A stretch of DNA of 9,033 bases, taken from positions 1 to 9,033 of the forward strand of contig CBHWEI010000168.1 in NCBI GenBank assembly GCA_966112835.1, in the 5' to 3' direction. Shown here one piece after another: positions 5,764 through 9,033 of the stretch. The DNA comes from UBA668 sp966112835. Its GTDB lineage: Bacteria; Actinomycetota; Acidimicrobiia; Acidimicrobiales; Ilumatobacteraceae. Numbering within the stretch: the stretch's first letter is position 1; every line of letters begins with the position of its first letter. The position numbers were made by a program, and so were the translations under genes. The notes under the pieces were generated by a model that did no database searches, was not told the DNA's origin, and saw only the letters and a list, made by a program, of their open reading frames with translations.

Positions 5764-7293
5764 TCACGACTCCGGGCTGCTGCCGCCGGCGGCGATGCGC
5801 TGCGCGACATGCTCGTCGAGCGCGGTGCGCACGGCGTCGTCGATGGGCGGTTCCTCGTAGTCGGCCAGCCAGCGCGTCCACACGCCGGTGGCGCGGCGGC
5901 CGGCATCGGGCGATCCCAGCTCGGTCCATCGCCCGAAGTTCTCGCGGGAGAACACCTCCGGCTCGTGGAATGCGGTCTCGAACCGATCCAGGGTGTGCGC
6001 GGTGCCGAAGAAGTGGCCGCCGGGCCCCACCTCGTCGATGGCGTCGATGGCCAGTTCGGCCTCGTCGATGCGGATGGGTTGGAACGACTCGGCGAGCATC
6101 TGCAGCATCTCGACGTCGAGCACCAGCTTCTCCAACGACACCGTGAGTCCGCCCTCCTGCCAGCCAGCGGCGTGGATGACCACGTTCGCCCCTCCGTACA
6201 GACACCCGAGCATGGACAGCATGGTCTCGTAGCCGGCCTGGGCGTCGACGGTGTTCGACGTGCTGGCCCCCTGCGACCGCCATGGCACGCCGATGTGCCG
6301 TGCCAACTGGCCGCTGGCGATGGCGGCGCGAACGGCCTCCGGTGTGCCGAACGCAGGTGCTCCCGACTTCATGTCGACGTTCGACGTGAACGCGCCATAC
6401 ATGACCGGTGCTCCGGGGCGCACCGCTTGCGAGAGCGAGATGGCGGCGAGCGCCTCGACGTGCTGCAGCAGCAACGCACCGGCCAAGGACACCGGCGCCA
6501 TCGCGCCGGCGAGTGTGAACGGGGTCATGATGGCCACCTGCCCGGCGCGGGCGAAGTCGATGATGCCCATGCTCATGGGCACGTCGAGCTGACGGGGTGA
6601 GTTCGTGTTGATGTTCGTCCAGCAGTAGGGGCGTTCGGCGAACGTCGCTTCGTCGATCTGGTGGGCGATGCGCACGAGCTCGAAGCCGTCGTTCACCACC
6701 GCCCGGCCGCGCGCGTACAGGAACGGCACCTTGTCGCTGAGCACCAACGTCGACCGTCCGGTGTGCAGGTGGCGGACGTGCAGCGGTACATCCTGCGCCT
6801 CGACCGTGGGGGTGGTGGCGTGCAGCACGTCGCAGCGCTGGGTGATGCGGATGAGGTCGTCGAGGTCGGCCTTGGTCCCGGGCCGGCGTCCGCGTTCCAG
6901 GTCGGCCACGTACGGCGGGCCGGCGGCGGGGAACAGCGCCAACGAGTCGCCACCCACCCGGATGGAGCGATGCGTCGCTCGCGCGGTGAGCGTGAAGTTC
7001 GATGGTGCGGTGGCGATGAGCGAGCGGGTGAGGTCGATGTCGAGGCGCACCATGTCGTCGTCGACGTGCGCGCCCGCCGCGGCGAACACCGATCGTGCTT
7101 CGGGCAGCAGCACTCGCACGCCTGACCGCTGGAGGTACCTCAGCGCCGCCTCGTGCAAGCCGGCCACCTCGTCGTCGCTGATGGCGCGAGCCGTGGGGTA
7201 GGGGTTACGCAGGTTCCGGTACGACTCGGTGGGACGGTGGGCGCGCGCAGGGCGAGCTGTGCGCCGTCGCCCAGTGGCCTCGCGTCGCTCCAT
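5764..7293 (-). CDS. MttB-family (trimethylamine methyltransferase-like, non-pyrrolysine) protein
   Basis: This 509-residue cytoplasmic protein matches the MttB superfamily (TIM-barrel methyltransferases that pass a methyl group from a methylated amine or betaine to a corrinoid protein). Typical segments are ISDDEVAGLHEAALRYLQRS (38-57), YCWTNINTNSPRQLDVPM (223-240), AGALLLQHVEALAAISLSQA (271-290), DAQAGYETMLSMLGCLYGGA (350-369), and GPGGHFFGTAHTLDRF (423-438) with a closing WTRWLADYEEP. The frame has no internal amber codon, so it belongs with the pyrrolysine-free members, of which characterised examples act on glycine betaine, proline betaine or carnitine. The exact substrate is not readable. 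The first 25 residues are an Arg-rich extension. ATG 7293 is preceded by AGGAGG at 8-base spacing. It is co-transcribed with tetR and faces the FAD oxidoreductase gene. No corrinoid-protein gene is in view. Confidence 0.9.
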   Translation of the reverse strand: MERREATGRRRTARPARAHRPTESYRNLRNPYPTARAISDDEVAGLHEAALRYLQRSGVRVLLPEARSVFAAAGAHVDDDMVRLDIDLTRSLIATAPSNFTLTARATHRSIRVGGDSLALFPAAGPPYVADLERGRRPGTKADLDDLIRITQRCDVLHATTPTVEAQDVPLHVRHLHTGRSTLVLSDKVPFLYARGRAVVNDGFELVRIAHQIDEATFAERPYCWTNINTNSPRQLDVPMSMGIIDFARAGQVAIMTPFTLAGAMAPVSLAGALLLQHVEALAAISLSQAVRPGAPVMYGAFTSNVDMKSGAPAFGTPEAVRAAIASGQLARHIGVPWRSQGASTSNTVDAQAGYETMLSMLGCLYGGANVVIHAAGWQEGGLTVSLEKLVLDVEMLQMLAESFQPIRIDEAELAIDAIDEVGPGGHFFGTAHTLDRFETAFHEPEVFSRENFGRWTELGSPDAGRRATGVWTRWLADYEEPPIDDAVRTALDEHVAQRIAAGGSSPES

Positions 7294-7301
7294 CGTCCGT
7301 T

Positions 7302-7307
7302 CCTCCT
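7302..7307 (-). promoter_or_regulatory. Strong ribosome-binding site of mttB
   Basis: AGGAGG on the minus strand lies 8 bases before ATG 7293 and fixes that start, although the frame stays open far upstream. It is the only near-perfect Shine-Dalgarno sequence seen at a gene start in this window. Confidence 0.8.
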
Positions 7308-7324
7308 GGTGAGAGTCCGTACAG

Positions 7325-7330
7325 TAGTGT
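7325..7330 (+). promoter_or_regulatory. Candidate -10 (TAGTGT) for the FAD oxidoreductase gene
   Basis: TAGTGT ends 8 bases before the GTG at 7339, compatible with leaderless or near-leaderless transcription. An alternative TACAGT lies at 7320-7325. Both are inside the inverted-repeat operator. Confidence 0.4.
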
Positions 7331-7331
7331 A
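7326..7331 (-). promoter_or_regulatory. Candidate -10 (TACACT) for the mttB-tetR operon
   Basis: On the minus strand TACACT fits TANNNT and would give an RNA leader of roughly 25 bases carrying the AGGAGG site. A second hexamer, TACTGT, lies just downstream at 7321-7326. Both fall in the inverted repeat. Confidence 0.4.
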
Positions 7332-7338
7332 CAGACCC

Positions 7339-8646
7339 GTGGAACATGGACGAGCAGTCGTCGTCGGTGCCGGGGTGATCGGCTCTGCCATCGGGCTCGA
7401 GCTCGCCCGCGCCGGTTGGGCCACCACCATCGTCGACCGCGGTCCCGGACCGGGCCACGGCTCGACCGCCGCGTCGAGCGCGGTGGTGCGGTTCACCTAC
7501 TCCACCTTCGCCGGCACGGCCATGGCCTACGAGGCGGCCGAGTGGTGGTGTCGGTGGGCCGACCACGTGCGCTTGCCGGCGGGGACACCGCTGGCCGAGT
7601 TCGTGCAGAGCGGCATGGTGTGCTTCGACGACCCGAGCGGCGCGGCTCGCGGCTCGCTGCCGATGCTCGACCGAGTCGGCGTGACCTACCAGTGGTGGGA
7701 CCTCGCCGAGCTGCGCCGCCGATTGCCGCACCTGGCGACCGGCTCGTGGTTCCCGCCCAGCCCGGTCGGCGACCCTGCCTTCGCCGCCTCGCCCGTTGGC
7801 GAGCTGGCTGGTGCGCTGTTCACGCCCGAAGCCGGCCATGTCACCGACCCGCAGCTGGCGGCGCAGAACCTGGCCGACGCGGCCGTCGCCGCGGGCGCCG
7901 AGCTGCGCGTGCGGTCACAGATGGTCGAGGTGCTGCGAGCGGACGGCCGCGTCGGCGGCGGCCGGGTGGCCGGCGGCGTTGTCGTGCCCCCCGCCGGCGT
8001 GGTGAACGCCGCCGGCCCGCACTCGGCGATGGTGTACGGGCGCGCCGGTGTGCTGGACGACATGACGGTCAGCACCCGGCCGTTGCGCCAACAGGTGGCA
8101 CACGTGCGCGTGCCCGACGACACCGGGATCGCCGTGACCGGCCATCCGGTCACCGCCGACATCGACGGCGGCATCTACTTCCGACCTGACCTGGGAGCGA
8201 TGCTGGTGGGCGGTGTCGAGGCCGAATGCGACCCGCTCGTGTGGCTCGCCGATGCCGACGACGTGGACCTGGACCTGGACGGCGACGAGTGGGTGACCCA
8301 CGTGTACCGGCTGGCTCGGCGCATTCCCGAACTGGGCGTGCCGCACACGCGCCGAGGGGTGGTGGGCGTCTACGACGTGTCCGACGACTGGATGCCCATC
8401 CTGGACCGCAGCAGTCTGGACGGCTTCTACATGGCCGTCGGGTCCAGCGGGAACCAGTTCAAGAACGCGCCGGTCATCGGGCACTGCATGGCGCGACTGA
8501 TCGACGCCGTGGAGAGCGGGCACGACCACGACCGCGACCCGCTGGTGGTCCGGGGCGTCCACCGGCCGCTCGACATCGACCTGGGGGTGTTCACCCGCCA
8601 CCGTCGAGCCACCGACGAGCAACGCGCTCGCGGTGTGCTGGGTTGA
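7339..8646 (+). CDS. FAD-dependent oxidoreductase, DAO/glycine-sarcosine oxidase family
   Basis: This 435-residue protein is a D-amino-acid-oxidase-type flavoenzyme, a family that oxidises secondary and tertiary amines such as sarcosine or dimethylglycine. The FAD-binding Rossmann motif GAGVIG lies at residues 10-15 with Asp33 ending the second strand, and GSTAASSAVVRF (41-52) follows as the second FAD contact. VNAAGPHS (222-229) and GGIYFRPDLGAMLVGGVE (277-294) are typical mid-domain segments. The C-terminal FAD motif is DGFYMAVGSSGNQFKNAPVI (361-380). The Cys that holds FAD covalently in monomeric sarcosine oxidase is replaced by Gly near 343 (VVGVYDVSDD), so FAD is probably non-covalent. 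No ATG fits; GTG 7339 is chosen, with GTG 7327 as the alternative adding four residues. It is divergent from mttB and shares its operator, so it likely serves the same methylamine or betaine pathway. Confidence 0.88.
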   Translation: MEHGRAVVVGAGVIGSAIGLELARAGWATTIVDRGPGPGHGSTAASSAVVRFTYSTFAGTAMAYEAAEWWCRWADHVRLPAGTPLAEFVQSGMVCFDDPSGAARGSLPMLDRVGVTYQWWDLAELRRRLPHLATGSWFPPSPVGDPAFAASPVGELAGALFTPEAGHVTDPQLAAQNLADAAVAAGAELRVRSQMVEVLRADGRVGGGRVAGGVVVPPAGVVNAAGPHSAMVYGRAGVLDDMTVSTRPLRQQVAHVRVPDDTGIAVTGHPVTADIDGGIYFRPDLGAMLVGGVEAECDPLVWLADADDVDLDLDGDEWVTHVYRLARRIPELGVPHTRRGVVGVYDVSDDWMPILDRSSLDGFYMAVGSSGNQFKNAPVIGHCMARLIDAVESGHDHDRDPLVVRGVHRPLDIDLGVFTRHRRATDEQRARGVLG

Positions 8647-8652
8647 CGGCCC

Positions 8653-8913
8653 TCAGGCCCTGACGGTGCGCCGGCGCACCAGTCGGCGACGTTCGACGGC
8701 GGTGAGGCCGCCCCACACGCCCGACCATTCGTCGCGGGCGAGCGCGTCGTCGAGGCACTGCTGCCGCACGATGCAGCCGAGGCACACCGCCTTGGCGCAT
8801 GCCGGGTCGCCGCCGAGGGCGGGGAAGAACAGGTCTGGTTCGATGCCCGCGCAGTTCGCCAGTGACTGCCAGGTGTCGGTGGTGTCGGTGCTGTCGATGG
8901 TGGTCGTGGCCAT
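8653..8913 (-). CDS. WhiB-like (Wbl) iron-sulfur transcription factor
   Basis: This 86-residue protein has the full WhiB signature. Four cysteines at 21, 44, 47 and 53 (C-x22-C-x2-C-x5-C) bind a [4Fe-4S] cluster, and a fifth, Cys39, lies in DPACAKAVC. The turn GVWGG at 66-70 is followed by LTAVERRRLVRRRTVRA, the basic C-terminal DNA-contacting tail. Wbl proteins act with the principal sigma factor and respond to redox or nitric oxide; several control division or stress genes. The WQSLANC lead-in resembles the WhiB2 subgroup, but I would not assign a name. ATG 8913 gives a compact family-size protein; the frame stays open to ATG 8979 and ATG 9009, the latter crossing a long hairpin, so the start is uncertain. 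It converges on the FAD oxidoreductase with a 6-base gap. Confidence 0.92.
   Translation of the reverse strand: MATTTIDSTDTTDTWQSLANCAGIEPDLFFPALGGDPACAKAVCLGCIVRQQCLDDALARDEWSGVWGGLTAVERRRLVRRRTVRA
8665..8680 (+). terminator. 16-bp palindrome, possible terminator of the FAD oxidoreductase gene
   Basis: GGTGCGCCGGCGCACC is a perfect 16-bp palindrome starting 18 bases after the oxidoreductase stop, within the last codons of the convergent whiB-like gene. As RNA it can form a 6-bp stem with a CCGG loop. No T-tract follows, and Arg-rich coding in GC-rich DNA can generate such sequence. Confidence 0.3.
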
Positions 8914-8980
8914 GTCCGCATCGTGCACGAGGGGTGTGACAGAGATACCTGGACCGGTGTCGTCCCAGCTCAGGGACATG

Positions 8981-9012
8981 CCGGTGACCGGCCCGTGTGG
9001 GCCGGTCACTGG
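8981..9012. terminator. Long perfect hairpin upstream of the WhiB-like gene
   Basis: GTGACCGGCCC and GGGCCGGTCAC pair perfectly over 11 bp around a GTGT loop. After one G-T mismatch the arms continue for two more pairs, giving about 14 bp in all. It is the strongest inverted repeat in the window. There is no T-tract on either side. It could be a GC-type terminator of a gene beyond the right edge, a structured leader, or an operator of the whiB-like gene; the sequence does not decide. Confidence 0.5.
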
Positions 9013-9033
9013 TTCAGGGGTGTGGTGGGATGA

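Larger units (their letters stand above)
7319..7332. promoter_or_regulatory. Inverted-repeat operator candidate between mttB and the FAD oxidoreductase
   Basis: GTACA-GTAG-TGTAC is a perfect 5-bp inverted repeat with a 4-base spacer. The same bases also contain a direct repeat of GTACAG at 7319-7324 and 7329-7334, one helical turn apart. It covers the best -10 hexamers in both directions, so a bound protein would shut off both genes. The TetR protein encoded in the mttB operon is the natural candidate; size and symmetry suit TetR sites, but binding is inferred. Confidence 0.6.

Noticed and set aside
5764..7293. Pyrrolysine-containing MttB
   Set aside because: The reading frame has no internal TAG and is complete at family length, so no amber readthrough is needed.
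7153..7338. Upstream in-frame extension of the FAD oxidoreductase
   Set aside because: It is antisense to the mttB N-terminus and crosses the operator; the Rossmann strand begins right after GTG 7339.
7294..7839. Upstream in-frame extension of mttB
   Set aside because: It runs antisense through the FAD-binding region of the oxidoreductase; AGGAGG before ATG 7293 marks the real start.
1..9033. CRISPR array, tRNA, transposon ends or phage genes
   Set aside because: No spaced direct repeats, cloverleaf-like sequence, transposase motif or terminal repeats were noticed on reading both strands.

Overview
The window is about 70% GC and gene-dense. It encodes a WhiB-like iron-sulfur regulator, a family essentially confined to Actinomycetota and their phages, so the source is very likely an actinobacterium. 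The gene mix (MttB-type methyltransferase, glycine-oxidase-like flavoenzyme, many SDR/SRPBCC/VOC proteins) would suit a free-living aquatic or soil lineage such as Acidimicrobiia, but that finer placement is inference. No rRNA, tRNA, CRISPR array, insertion sequence or phage gene was seen, and no gene-free stretch exceeds about 150 bases.

Layout, left to right: the C-terminal half of an MFS drug-type transporter (+, cut by the window edge); an SDR oxidoreductase (+); a convergent transglutaminase-like cysteine protein (-); divergent from that, a three-gene run SRPBCC - VOC - DUF1801 (+); a 145-bp spacer with possible coding debris; an ankyrin-repeat protein (-) divergent from a GNAT acetyltransferase (+); then a cluster of a TetR regulator and an MttB-family methyltransferase (both -, stop and start touching) divergent from a FAD-dependent amine-oxidase-like protein (+); last a WhiB-like regulator (-).

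The most coherent unit is the methylamine-type cluster at 5129-8646. mttB and tetR appear to form one operon facing the FAD oxidoreductase gene. The short region between them carries a perfect 5-4-5 inverted repeat (GTACA-gtag-TGTAC) that overlaps the best -10 hexamers of both directions. The simplest reading is a local TetR-type switch controlling a corrinoid-type methyltransferase homologue and an oxidative demethylase together, probably for a methylated amine or betaine. No corrinoid protein or corrinoid reactivase gene lies in the window.

A second theme is promoter architecture. Several genes have a TANNNT hexamer 6-8 bases before the start codon and no Shine-Dalgarno sequence, the geometry of leaderless transcription. 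Three divergent pairs pack two such promoters into 35-62 bp. mttB is the clear exception, with a leader and a strong AGGAGG. All start and promoter calls come from reading the sequence only.
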